A stretch of 64,000 nucleotides of DNA from Candidula unifasciata. Taxonomy: Eukaryota; Mollusca; Gastropoda; Stylommatophora; Geomitridae. A program made the translations under genes and the position numbers. Under the pieces are notes generated by a model, which was not told the DNA's origin, searched no databases, and worked only from the letters and a program-made list of their open reading frames with translations. Positions 1-9,986 of this stretch are shown one piece after another (positions within the stretch are counted from its first letter, which is position 1; each line of letters begins with the position of its first letter). The stretch lies in assembly GCA_905116865.2 (NCBI GenBank), contig CAJHNH020006179.1, positions 282,001 to 346,000 of the forward strand, written 5' to 3'.

Positions 1-201
1 TCTTCTTCTTCTTCTTCTTCTTCTTCTTCTTCTTCTTCTTCTTCTTCTTCTTCTTCTTCTTCTTCTTCTTCTTCTTCTTCTTCTTCTTCTTCTTCTTCTT
101 CTTCTTCTTCTTCTTCTTCTTCTTCTTCTTCTTCTTCTTCTTCTTCTTCTTCTTCTTCTTCTTCTTCTTCTTCTTCTTCTTCTTCTTCTTCGTCTTCTTC
201 T
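1..201. repeat. (TCT)n trinucleotide microsatellite
   Basis: An almost perfect TCT array runs from the first base of the window, so its true length is unknown. The first interruption is a G at 192. It is followed by a short pyrimidine-rich decay zone to about 235. Confidence 0.98.
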
Positions 202-235
202 GTTCCTCCTCGCTTGGATCTCTCTCTCTCTTCCT

Positions 236-481
236 CTCCGTTGAGCCGCCCATCGTTCAGTCCATCTGCACGCATTTATGTCTGAATGTACGTGAGCCTA
301 TCTGTTTTTCTGTTTCTCTGTTTGTATTGTTATCTCCTTGTTTATCTGCTCCTCTTGACCACTGTCCATGTTTCTATGCGAGTGTCAGGTAGTGGCAGTT
401 TCAGTTTATTGGCGTATTGTCTAGCTCCCACTGTAGACGCTTAATAAATGTTTCTGTCTTTCCGCTGAAAAAAAAAAAAAA
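236..481 (+). other. Possible transcript or retrocopy 3' end with AATAAA and poly(A)
   Basis: An AATAAA hexamer at 443-448 is followed 20 bases later by a 14-base A-run (468-481). That spacing is the normal one for a cleavage and polyadenylation site, and a genomic A-run placed there suggests a reverse-transcribed 3' end rather than a live gene end. The 200 bases upstream have no open frame and match no family I recognise. It could equally be a chance A-run. Confidence 0.35.
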
Positions 482-510
482 CTAAGATACTGCTCTTATT
501 CGTCCTCTCA

Positions 511-762
511 TACTCCTCTTCTTCATCATTGCCATAACTTTGTATTCAGAACTCCGCCCTTACTCCTCTTCTTCATCATTGTCCTAACTTTGTGTGTTCA
601 GAACTTCGCCCTTAATCCTCTTTTTCATCATTACCCTAACTTTGTGTTCAGAACTTCACCCTTACTGCTTTTCTTCATCATTGCCCTAACTTTGTCTTCA
701 GAACTTCGCCCTTACTCCTCTTCTTTATCATTGCCCTAACTTTGTGTTTAGAACTTCGCCCT
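511..762. repeat. 50-bp minisatellite, 5 units
   Basis: Five tandem units start at 511, 561, 613, 663 and 713. Four are exactly 50 bp and the second is 52 bp, through a GT insertion. Units differ at a few positions each, so the array is not newly expanded. There is no open frame through it. Confidence 0.93.
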
Positions 763-1144
763 CCTGACAATAAATCGAAATTAATCTTGCTAGTTTAACT
801 GCCGTGTGGACTGGTTTGTGCATGCTAAACAAGGTGACTCGAATACCGCTTTTCTCGTTTAGTGGTGGTCTATCCATGCCTCTTACTTCGTGAACCATCA
901 TTCCCTCTGTTACTGTTCTTTGTAAAGTATTTCACCGGTGGAAACATGATGTTATTTATGATTATGTTTCTTTGATGTTCAGATCTGTTAAAATGTGTGT
1001 TTTCCCCCTCTGTCGAGAACACTATTAACGGATACAGAACAGCACTTTCAACAAAGGAGTTAACTGATTGCTCATGTGATGATAAAGATGTTACCTGGCA
1101 AACAACGTTTATCCAAGAATGCAGGCAAAATATCTTACATTCAT

Positions 1145-1150
1145 CTTCTC

Positions 1151-1214
<64 letters not shown>

Positions 1215-1251
1215 CCCATCTCTCTCCCTATCTCTCTCTATCTCTCTCAGT
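1145..1251. repeat. (CT)n microsatellite
   Basis: A CT dinucleotide array, pure in the middle and decaying at its 3' side. The apparent open frames here are only translations of the repeat (Ser-Leu or Arg-Glu strings). Confidence 0.97.
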
Positions 1252-1654
1252 CTCACACTCTGGCACATACCCATAGCGGAAACATACCTGACATACTTCT
1301 CACTTAAAAAATGTATTTAGTTTATATATAACAAAACAAAAAAAAACTTAGTACCGAAATAATCGCTTATTTATGTTTTATAACAAGGTGGGACAGTAGC
1401 GCATTAGCGATGCAGGCTTGCCGTCCTAGTCGTCATATTAGTTAAATAAACATCAAGCTTGGTATTTAAAAAAAAAGACAGAAAGTCATTCGAAAGTCCA
1501 CACGAAGGCTTCTGTGTGTTATTGATTACAGCATCCATTACAGCCAGATATTCATGGCATACTTTGTAGCCATCTCGTTATTTTTTTTTCTCTCGGTAAA
1601 AATAGATTAGATAAGATGATAATATACACCTCTGTCTGTCGTCGTCGTTATCAT

Positions 1655-2070
1655 CATCATCCTGTGTGCTGTTCATACTTAACTGAGGGCTCACAATGTC
1701 GCTTTCCATTTAGTTCTATCCTGGCTTTTTTTTTCTTCCACAAAAATGGTGCAGGTACTCACCATAAAGTATTTATAAGGTGCCGGTACTCATCGTCTTT
1801 TACATTACCTCTGAAAAAATGATGCTTACGAAAGGTGCTGGTACCGCATAATTTTCAGTACCGAGGGAAAACAAAAAGCTCTTGCTCTATCCTATGCAGT
1901 CTTGAGGATGCATTCCACAGTCCAGTAATTTGGCTTTACTAATAAATGTTTATCTAAGGGTTTTTTAATGGACGTCGTCGTATTTCTATACCGGTTTTCC
2001 CCATTTCAGTGCCTGTGATGATTCTCTGCGTCTCCTCTGAATATGCCAAGTATGTATTTTTTTAAAAATC
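1655..2070 (-). mobile_element. Very degenerate LINE 3'-end fragment (family D)
   Basis: Parts of this stretch resemble the repeat at 22385-22640, especially around 1950-2060 (shared blocks such as TCAGTGCCTGT followed by a TCTGAATATGCC-like block). No reading frame survives. The assignment rests only on this similarity seen by eye. Confidence 0.3.
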
Positions 2071-2630
2071 CCTACTTCTCATATTTTTCAGTTTTTTTTT
2101 TTTTCTTTTTTTTTTCTCTCTCATCCTCAATAATTTGGTCCCATAGTTTAGTAACTTATATCTGCTATCGCTGTTAAAATTGTCAAACAGTTAACTATTT
2201 CTCTTTCATCTGTGTCAGGTGACAACCTTTTTTTCTTTCTCTCTCTGTATTTGTCACATTCATGTTGTAATGAGTGCTGGAAATTTAAACATCTGACATA
2301 AAATATCTGCCTATAGACTATGAAATAGTTTAACAATCCCGAAATATCCGGTTTCGAAATTTAAAAAAATGACAGTTTGTTAGCAGACAACCTTATATTG
2401 ATTTTGACACCAGATAATCTACAGCGTAATAGCCAGCTTGCTTCCATGTTGAGATCAAATTGAATGTTAATAATTTCTGATCCAATGTATTTATTTATAG
2501 TTTTAAAAAATGTAGTCAGGGTCACTATCATTAGTGATAACTTATGTCGTTTTATTTTTCCATGTCTGGAGGGACTGTAGGCATATCATACGAGTCCAAT
2601 CTTTTCAAAAGTTGATGTTGTCAATAGAAG
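2070..2630. other. No gene seen (2070-2630)
   Basis: Contains T-rich runs near 2091-2125 and otherwise unremarkable AT-rich sequence. No frame with recognisable protein similarity on either strand. Confidence 0.5.
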
Positions 2631-2700
2631 CCGGTGTGGTCTAGCGGCTAGACGCTCGCCTGCGTTCGGAAGGTCCTGAGTTTGGTGCCTGACGGGAACC
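2631..2700 (+). mobile_element. tRNA-derived SINE head (SINE family A), body divergent
   Basis: The segment carries the same tRNA-like head as the fuller copies at 17801 and 48577: an A-box-like TGGTCTAGCGG at 2638-2648, then GCTCGCCTGCG and a decayed B box near 2678-2688. After 2700 the sequence no longer follows the family A body, so this is a partial or chimeric copy. Confidence 0.7.
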
Positions 2701-3268
2701 GGTCGTTAGACATATTTGTTGCGGGTTAGGGCCAGTTGATCTTTTGTTTGTTCTCCAGCTTTAAGCCCCGTAACCCACACAGTCTTGGTATAAATTTCAA
2801 GACATTGTGTATCAGAAAGCTTAGTTCAGTTTAATTTTTAATTCACTGATAGTGATCAGAACAAACAGGACCAACAGGAAGTCGTGTTAGCCACTACATA
2901 AGCGCAGCTTAAATGACAAGCAACGACGTGAAAATTCCATTTAAGTCAATTAGAGAAATAATAAGCAATATAATACGAATACCCTCACTGACCTAACACA
3001 CTTTTGGTCGTAAGTTGTAATAAAAACTGAAGTAAGCCAGTGCGTTAAAACACCTTGTTTCACACATTCTTGAGATCCTTAGGCAGCACACCTGTCATTA
3101 ATGGGAAATAATCTCCCGCAGCTATCGCAATTTCTCCTCGGCTTGGCTAATGAACCAACAGCTTCAATTCACTTACAGACAGTTTCATGGCGTTCTGCGG
3201 CGTTTTTATTTGTGCTCAAAGCAAAAACAAACAAGCTGAACCCGGTTAACATCTAGTCTACTTTTGCC

Positions 3269-3287
3269 ACACACGCACACACGCACA

Positions 3288-3324
<37 letters not shown>
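3269..3324. repeat. (AC)n microsatellite
   Basis: An imperfect ACACGC start followed by pure AC dinucleotides. The open frame across it is an artefact of the repeat. Confidence 0.95.
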
Positions 3325-3326
<2 letters not shown>

Positions 3327-3584
3327 CAGATAAAATCGCGAATGGAAAGATTTACGTTTTCGACATTTCTTCATGCACTGTCTTACTCTTGGCATGTACA
3401 GACATATATATTTCTTTAAACTGTAGCGTGCTAGCCGTCTATTCAGTTGTATCCCTAACTCCTGTTTCTCTGTCTGCACATGTTGTTGTCACTTATACTT
3501 GTTTCACTTTTATACAATGATCGTAAATTTTTTTGTGCGCAGTCTTGTCTTTCTCTCTCTCTCTATTTCCTTGGTATTTAACAA

Positions 3585-4105
3585 ATGTTATGCTCTGTTG
3601 TTGCCAAAAAGCAGAAGATGATTAGGCCAATTGTGTGGGTACTAAACAGTATAAAAAAAAAAAAAAAAAACTGGCATATCGTATGCAAGCAAATCAAAGC
3701 AAAAATTTTCAAATTATACATCTTTTCCGTGGCAACTTATATATGTGAGTCATGGACTCTCTTCGAAAAAGAAATTCGGAGCTTGTGAGCTGAAATGCTA
3801 AAGAAACATTACTAGAATACCTCGGCCAAGAAAAAGACAAACATTGACATTCTGCATGACTAGACCATCAAGGAGAACTTGCCCTTACTCAGCATCCTGT
3901 TCCGAAAGCTAGGGTATTTTGGACATGTCAAACGCCATTGTGATCTGGAGAGAACTGTGACGGAGGTTGTAGTTTCCAGAAAGGAGGCAGAGACCGACCT
4001 CACCGAATGTGGATACAGGACATTGAAGATGTATTGGCTATGAAAGCACACAGGAATATGGACGCCCCAATGAAAGCGAGGTTCTGTAAAGGATAGCTGT
4101 TTGAC
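3585..4105 (+). pseudogene. LINE reverse transcriptase C-terminal relic (family 3)
   Basis: Piecewise translation in the plus frames gives the C-terminal part of a non-LTR reverse transcriptase ORF. It runs from a thumb-like stretch ending in CESWTLFEKEIRSL (about 3750-3785), through a KENLPLLSILFRKLGYFGHVKRH block (about 3870-3940), into a degraded RGRPR-W-type tail. The GYFGHVKRH signature recurs at 42419-42628 on the other strand, so both belong to one family. A 17-base A-run near 3652-3669, several stops and frameshifts show it is dead. No palm domain is present, so this is a 5'-truncated copy, as is usual for LINEs. Clade not assigned. Confidence 0.75.
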
Positions 4106-4587
4106 TGAATAATTGTGTGGGTTCAATACCTATACACAGAAGAGTGTCAGATAATTTGCTTTGATTTCTGGAAAACTGAGCAGATAGAGAGTAATGCAAC
4201 TGGTCACCCGAGACTGGTATAAAGTCCAAAGGATAATCCTTGTTCTCCTTGTTATCCTATATGGTCCGTTTTCTCCCAACAGAGCAGCTAACCGTCTGCC
4301 GTGACATCGCACAAGGCACGAATACCATAACTCCAGCGAGAATCTCTATGGATCTCAGGATAAATTGAACTCGTGAACTGAACGTAAACCTATGCAACTG
4401 TAAATTATAAAATCAAAAGGACATGCAAACGTCGTGTTCACTTATACAGAGGGTTTCGAAATATTTGTTCAGTGTGAGGGCATGCGGTTTGAAATGCTCC
4501 ATTGCACTAATGGGACTTCAAACTAGCGGCAAAATCACTGCACTATATATAACTTCAATGTTTTTATTGGAACATTTCCGCCTTTTC
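4106..4587. other. No gene seen; repeat-like block near 4420-4480
   Basis: About 60 bases around 4420-4480 resemble 61998-62060 (shared CATGCAAACGTCGTGT-like and GAAATATTTGTT-like blocks), suggesting an old dispersed repeat. The rest is not recognisable. Confidence 0.4.
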
Positions 4588-4716
4588 CCGGAAAGTAAAG
4601 GCGGCCGGCGTGATGCTGACCACATCACCCATCTTGTGCCGATTGGTCTTTAAAATATAGGTCTGGCCCTATATGCCCTACACGCACAAAGGAGTAGAAA
4701 TGGGACCCTAACTTTT
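4588..4716 (+). mobile_element. SINE family A, tail segment only
   Basis: This matches the 3' half of the family A SINE: AAAGTAAAGGCGGCCGGCG, the CACATCACCCATCTTGTGCC block, ATATAGGTCTGGCCCTATAT, and a GGGACCC end. The tRNA-like head and the linker are missing, so the copy is 5'-truncated. Confidence 0.85.
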
Positions 4717-4979
4717 AATTTCCGTCTTTCCTCAGGATAATGTTATGTGTGTGATGAGATGGTGATGAAAGAGTGACTTGCGCGGTGACTTGGATTAAAG
4801 TGAGGAAGAGTTGCGCAGTGTCGTCGACCTTACTCTCTCGCCAAGTCATATCTGGGTGGGTCCAGTGGCAAGACAGAGTCAGGACGACTGGAGATATGTC
4901 TAGGTGCAGTGGATGACCAGGCCGTTCTACGTACCTCGCCAGGCTCTATGCGCTCCACAGCGCTTTGCTAGTGTCGCCG

Positions 4980-5850
4980 TCTTGCCCGTTGAACCAAATA
5001 TGGTTTCCTCCTCGCATTAAAATGATCAACAGTTGAAGATATAACCTGTATCTGATTCAAAGTAAGCCCCTTGTGCACTGACACAGTGAGTGGCACAATC
5101 TAACAAACACTGGAACGACTTCTGTAGTTCTTCTGTTGCTATGTCCCTAGAAGCGATGTTACAGCCCTTTGAATGTCATCAATATTGTCAAAGAAGCGTC
5201 CTTTCACTGGTAACCTTAATTTTGGGAATATAAATAATCACAGGGAGACAAATCTGGAGAATATGGTAAATGGTTGAGAACACACACTTTTTTTTCCGGG
5301 CCAAAAATTCCTGTTTTGATGATGTATCGGGAGTACTCAACTCGCTGATGTTTTTGATCATCACACAACGAATGCGGTACAAATTGCAAGCAACATTTTT
5401 CTTGCACTAAAATTTTACGGAAGGTCTCCCTATTAACATCAGATTAATCTGTTATCATCCTGACAGTAACGGCCGGAGTGATACTGACCACATCACCCAT
5501 CTTGTACCGATTGGTCTATAAAAATATAGGTCTAGCTCTCTATGCCAAATACGCCTAAAGGCGTGGAAAAGGGTCCTTTAAAAATCCTGACAGTAAAACA
5601 TATGTATCCTTTCTGTGACTTTTGCAATGAGTTCATCATCACAAACAAACATCGGGCGTCCAGGTCTAGTTGCATTAGTAATAATTTCTGCACCAATTTT
5701 GAATCATGAATACAACCTGACAATATGTGCACCAGATTAACAATTATCCCCATAAACTTGTTCCATCAGTTCAACTGTCTCAATGGCGCTTTTTTCTGAG
5801 TTTTGAACAGAATTTAATAGCATTTTGCTCCATGCTTTTTCGTAAAAATG
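4980..5850 (-). pseudogene. mariner-type transposase relic, internally deleted and split by a SINE
   Basis: Minus-strand translation gives three pieces in the order expected of a mariner transposase. First is an N-terminal helix-turn-helix-like part (about 5850-5600) containing AIKFCSKLRKK and ETVELMEQVYGDN. Second, after the SINE, is a FRKILVQEKCCLQFVPHSL block (about 5440-5350). Third is a catalytic-domain C terminus with NHLPYSPDLSPCDYLY (about 5280-5230), matching the mariner HPPYSPDLAPCDY signature that carries a DDE/D catalytic Asp. Roughly the middle third of a normal ~340-residue protein, including the first catalytic Asp region, is missing. Several frameshifts are present. Terminal inverted repeats were not identified. 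Confidence 0.8.
5470..5583 (+). mobile_element. 5'-truncated SINE family A inserted in the mariner relic
   Basis: The segment is the SINE A tail only (GGCCGGAGTGATACTGACC through GGCGTGGAAAAGGGTCC). It is flanked by a perfect 13-base direct repeat, ATCCTGACAGTAA, at 5457-5469 and 5584-5596. The duplication shows insertion by target-primed retrotransposition into an already present mariner copy, and fixes both ends of the insert at base resolution. Confidence 0.92.
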
Positions 5851-6091
5851 CACATCTAGCTAGGTCAGTAAAATGGCAGCTTGTTTGTCGTCTGATTATC
5901 AGGCGGCGATGCAGATCAAAGATAAAGGTTGTCTCTTTGGATTCCATGCTTTGCTTTATATTTGGCACATTTTTGTCTGTGCCGTAATAAAATTAGTCTC
6001 ATTACTTAATTGTCGGCCTTGTATATACATTAATGTGCGTGTATGCAAACACAAATACGTGCATTCCCACGTGGGCGTTTAGCCGTGTATG

Positions 6092-6092
<1 letters not shown>

Positions 6093-6171
<79 letters not shown>
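6093..6171. repeat. (TA)n microsatellite
   Basis: A pure TA array of about 79 bases. The Tyr-Ile open frames over it are repeat artefacts. Confidence 0.97.
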
Positions 6172-6173
<2 letters not shown>

Positions 6174-6335
6174 GTGTATATTTTGCAGCCACTAGTTTTG
6201 GTGCAATTAACATTCCCTAGCCAACATAATTTGCACAAAGAAACCAGGTCAAACTGACAGCAGATGCTGCTCGCAGAACGTTGAAAGTGGTCGATTTTTC
6301 GTTTTGTTTTTCATAAATGCATAGATGGATATAAA

Positions 6336-6540
6336 TTAACAGGTATCGACTGGCACTCATAGAAATAGGCAGAGATACCTGTTTTAACGGTGTCATGTCG
6401 ACCATTAGTAAAAGTATTTATGTTTCCGTAGCGAGGAGCCGTCTCACTTGGGAGGCAACCGTTTGGAGGCCCATAATGGTAAATGTCGACTGTGCCCAAT
6501 CTGCCCTTCTGTCTATGAGTGCCAATCAGTCCATGTTAAC
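6336..6540. mobile_element. MITE-like element with long terminal inverted repeats, copy 1
   Basis: The ends at 6336-6368 and 6505-6540 are inverted copies of each other, sharing TTAACA, GACTG and GGCACTCATAGA blocks. The 130-base centre has no coding capacity. The same arm sequence forms a shorter hairpin at 18067-18172, so this is a family. No transposase is linked to it here. Class is inferred from structure only. Confidence 0.7.
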
Positions 6541-6751
6541 GTATTTATAATAATGTTTCTATAGCCTCAAGGGATTCCCAGCTATCTTTTTCTAATAACA
6601 TTTCAGCAGTTCAAAACTTCACAATTGAACAGCTTGTTTCACGTGATGTAACTTTATGTATCCACACATTCCACGTCTATAGAAATCCGAACTATCATCC
6701 TGAGGCACATTGCCAGATTGACACGGCTGAGCCTTACGGTTTTCGACGGTG

Positions 6752-6752
<1 letters not shown>

Positions 6753-6801
<49 letters not shown>

Positions 6802-6817
6802 TACTCTCTCTCTCTTT
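6753..6817. repeat. Compound (TC)n(AC)n(TC)n microsatellite
   Basis: A TC array, an AC array ending near 6800, then a second short TC array. Confidence 0.95.
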
Positions 6818-6954
6818 CGTAGTCACGTGGAGCGAATTAGTACTTAAACTATCATGTTCATTATCCCCACGTGAATCCGTTCATGCCAGGCATGAAGACC
6901 GGGATTCTCGTTCGTTTCCTACCCCCACGATTTCTCAGCTTTTCAAAGCCATTA

Positions 6955-7092
6955 GGGACTTTACCTAGTACAATTTAAGGTTAGGTTGACCTGCAAATCA
7001 AGGTCATTTTTAAATAATGTCCAGCTCCGTCAGGATCTGAACCCACGACCTCTGGATCCGCAGGCGAGAGTATAGCCGTCTTACCATATTGC
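6955..7092 (-). mobile_element. SINE family A, head and partial body, minus strand
   Basis: Reverse complement reads the tRNA-like head (decayed A box near 7074-7084; B box GGGTTCAGATCC-like at about 7033-7045) followed by the linker with a GGTCGACCT-like motif, here GGTTGACCT, near 6989. The 3' tail is absent. Confidence 0.75.
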
Positions 7093-7334
7093 CTTACAAA
7101 TCAAAAAAGACCTTAGCTATATATCCAGGTATTGACCACAACACTGCTCTGTTTTCAGGTAACATACCTTTGAAGGCAATATTGGTCTAATCAGAGATCC
7201 AAGACCCCGATTTCTGACTGGCAGATTGCTATGTAGTGGCTTGATCAATTACCAGTATGGAAGACCACAGAGGTTCCTAGTGTTCATTTTGCCATTTGGG
7301 TGATTTCAACATTTATGATTATAATTATGTTACT

Positions 7335-7612
7335 ATTATCCCATGTGGGTTCTAGGACCGCATTTTGGGAAGGGGGATAACAGACCCACTGCCATCTAAA
7401 GACATGTCTTAAATATCGACAAATTAGGGATTTTCCTCTGAAGTCATAGTGCATGTGCCTGAAATATTAGAAGCGAAGAGTCTACATATAAATAATTCAG
7501 ATCTTTAAGCGGGCGTGTATGCAACACGGAAGTTCTGGATCAAGACTAAAGTCCAGAAGTGTGTGAACAACCAGAACCTTCCGATGGAGTTTTCAACTGG
7601 TAGAGTATTTAA
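7335..7612 (+). mobile_element. Dispersed repeat family C, copy 1
   Basis: This shares its order of blocks with 44655, 46968 and 56640: GTGGGTTC near the start, CCCACTGCC, a TACATATAAATAAT-like block with CAGATCT, AGTCCAGAAGTG, GAACAACCAGAACCTTCCG and a terminal GTTTTCAACTGGT. It is non-coding and of unknown class. It may be the 3' untranslated part of a LINE. Confidence 0.7.
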
Positions 7613-8258
7613 TAATTTATAATATTATTTTAACTACAAGGCCAAGAAACAATAGCAGATACAATTAATTCACACAATACTAATGGTAATAATTATAAAA
7701 ATAACACAAAGTTCGCAAAAAATCTCCGGTGAAATTCTCGCATAAAAACAAACATCCTTTATTTTAGGCTTCAAAAATATGTGTGCACACCCAGTTATGA
7801 GTAAACTATATTATTAGTTGCCTACGCTTGTTATTGATTTTTTTTTTTCAAAAATGAAATTATGTGTTTGTAAGATATTGACTTATTTGTGTAGATTTTT
7901 ATAGATTGCTTGTAACGGGTTTACGGTTTTTCTAATTATTCTGCAAACACGAATGTATTTACGAATTACCCTTTGAGTCAATAAGACAAAGCAAAATATG
8001 TTTTGTTAATTTTAAAACGTGTTTATCTTTGACGGCAACGCATATTTAAGAATCCGCCCAACATAATGTACACATTGCTTGATAATGATAATATATTTAT
8101 TTAAAAAAAAAAAACGTAAAAACAAAGTGTTAGTTTCTTAAAGTAATAATAGTTTGTCGCTGGCTAGATGGTTGGCTTTAAATCGCCTGGAACAATGTTT
8201 CTCATTTCATGGTTAACAAGGCAAATTTATGGGTCTGCGATAGAAATTACAAGAAATA
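7613..8258. other. No gene seen; flank of the LTR element
   Basis: Very AT-rich unique-looking sequence with an A-run near 8103-8114. No coding signal. Confidence 0.5.
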
Positions 8259-8263
8259 AACAT
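8259..8263. repeat. Target site duplication, left (AACAT)
   Basis: AACAT immediately precedes the first base of the left LTR and is repeated directly after the right LTR at 13735-13739. Confidence 0.95.
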
Positions 8264-8910
8264 TGTTGTACACTTAATTTTGTACACTTTGTTGTACTCT
8301 TTGTTGTAGTACACTTTATCTTCAAGAACCAAGTATTTAGACCTAGGGTGCCTATTCTAGTATTCCGCTGGATATCTCCTTGATGGATGTGCTACAGTGA
8401 AGTCCTGCATTCTATAACTGGCACACTTGGCACCGACACAGCATCATGTAATACAGTTGCTATTTTTACAAGCCAACAATAACGCTTGTGACAGGCCACA
8501 TAAACTTTATTGTGATTAAAGTTACACGTCACAAGATGATGATGATTATTTAATAAAACGTACGATAATAACTCTTTATTATCTACTCTGAGAATATAAA
8601 AGAATTACACTCTTTTCTCAATGGACTCCTGCCATTATAATAAATAAATAGACATTAAACTGTCTCCCGTGTAAGTACGGTTAATCAAAACTTCACAAAG
8701 AAGGAACGTCCTATTTGGACAAGGAAAATATCTTGACTGCTGAATCCTTTGTGTTCTGCAGGAGCCTTTGTGTTAATCGCCCAGCATTTAATTAGCTGGT
8801 ATCCTAGGTAACGACCCGACCCGTGGCCGCTGTGTGAACTTTTCACCTGTCCTGTGACCACTAGAAGAAACTAGAAGAAACTTTAACTCTTGGACAATAA
8901 GATTACAACA
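8264..8910 (-). repeat. 3' LTR of the LTR retrotransposon
   Basis: 647 bp, TG...CA ends. On the minus strand it holds an AATAAA hexamer at 8575-8580, a plausible R/U5 polyadenylation signal. It differs from the 5' LTR by six substitutions, for example near 8345, 8467, 8477, 8551, 8742 and 8789. Confidence 0.96.
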
Positions 8911-8940
8911 GCTTATCCCCCCCCCCCTCCCCTCTCACAA
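8911..8940 (-). promoter_or_regulatory. Polypurine tract
   Basis: The plus strand reads a pyrimidine run at 8916-8936, so the element's strand has an uninterrupted purine tract ending five bases from the 3' LTR. This is the expected primer site for plus-strand DNA synthesis. The long G-run suggests slippage has altered its length. Confidence 0.88.
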
Positions 8941-9397
8941 ACTGAAAATCTATGTTTTCAGTTGCATAATTTTAACTCTGTTGTAGTCATCTAGACAACT
9001 TATATTGGACTATAACTAGTGAAATCAACATTTAGTTAAGTGCGAATGCATGTAAACGAAATGATGATAACTTTTGTTATAAAAAAAATGCATGTAAATA
9101 AAATGATGATAACTTTTGTTATAATAAGAATGCATGTAAATAACAACAAGAAATACAATATAATAGCATAACTGGTTGACTAATAACCCATAAGCTAAAT
9201 CCACATATCATAATTACTGTCAATCCCAATAAATGGAATCATCTGTCCAAAACACTTGAGAAATTAACTAACTAAACACTTCTCATAGGTATGTCCTTGA
9301 AATATACATATCTGGATAATGTATGTTGATACTAATATATAAGCATCCATTGCAGTGTAGTGAGGTATAAAAATTCCAATGTGAAAAAGAACTGATT
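8941..9397 (-). other. 3' non-coding remnant of the LTR element, no integrase
   Basis: The pol frame stops near 9400 straight after the LSRF linker that normally precedes integrase. The remaining ~450 bases contain no HHCC zinc finger or DD35E core and are AT-rich. A 42-bp unit is repeated 2.3 times inside (9045-9143). The integrase region was therefore deleted or replaced. Confidence 0.75.
9045..9143. repeat. 42-bp tandem repeat, 2.3 units
   Basis: Units begin at 9045, 9087 and 9129 with AATGCATGTAAA. The first two share ATGATGATAACTTTTGTTAT. It lies inside the non-coding 3' part of the LTR element. Confidence 0.9.
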
Positions 9398-9969
9398 GTC
9401 TCATGACGTACAAGGAAATCTGGACAAATAGTCAGCAAGTACGTTCTTCTTACCACTCCGGTAGATGATGGTATAGTTAAAAGTCTGATGAAACAAAGTC
9501 CAACGAAGAATACGGGCATTTGTTACAGACCCTGTGTTAAAACAGCAAGTGACTTGTGGTCTGTAATAACGAAAAAATTTCGCCCTAACAAATACCTGGA
9601 GAATTTTGCGATGGACCAGTAAATTCCCAGTGCTTCTCTCTCTCCGACACTATAGCGTGTTTCAGTGTCAGACAGCTTGCGACTTGCATATAGGCAAGGA
9701 TGTAAAGTCCCATCATACATTTGGGAAATTACTGCTCCCAGTGCGACATTTGAAGCATCTGAGGAAACATAAAAATCAAGTGATAGATTATGCAATCTCA
9801 GAAATGGTTTATTGTTAAATGTTCTTTGTATCTGGCTGAGTGCTTGTGCGCAGGATTCATCCCAAAACACCTCTCGAGGCATCGTCTTTCTTGTCAACTC
9901 AGACAACACAGATGTTATAGAGGAATAATGGGGAATAAATTTAGCGTAGAAGTTACACAGACCTAAAAA
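9398..9969 (-). pseudogene. pol remnant: RT thumb, RNase H and RT-IN linker
   Basis: Translation on the minus strand starts with FLGLCNFYAKFIPHYSSI (9969 down to about 9916), the start of the Ty3/gypsy RT thumb, continuous with the RNase H-bearing frame to 9523. RNase H residues are visible: Asp in SSDASNVALGAV, Glu in SVGEREALGIYW, and Asp in VITDHKSL. After a frameshift near 9525 it continues ARILRWTLFHQTFNYTIIY and KKNVLADYLSRF, then stops near 9398. The LSRF linker normally leads into integrase, which is missing. Everything upstream of the thumb, including the catalytic YxDD palm, is missing too, so this piece cannot give an active polymerase. Confidence 0.9.
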
Positions 9970-9986
9970 TGTTAGCTCATGAAATG

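Noticed and set aside
8911..9397. Degraded integrase after the RNase H linker
   Set aside because: Neither a zinc-finger His/Cys pattern nor a DD35E-like core could be read in any minus-strand frame, and the space is less than half of what is needed.
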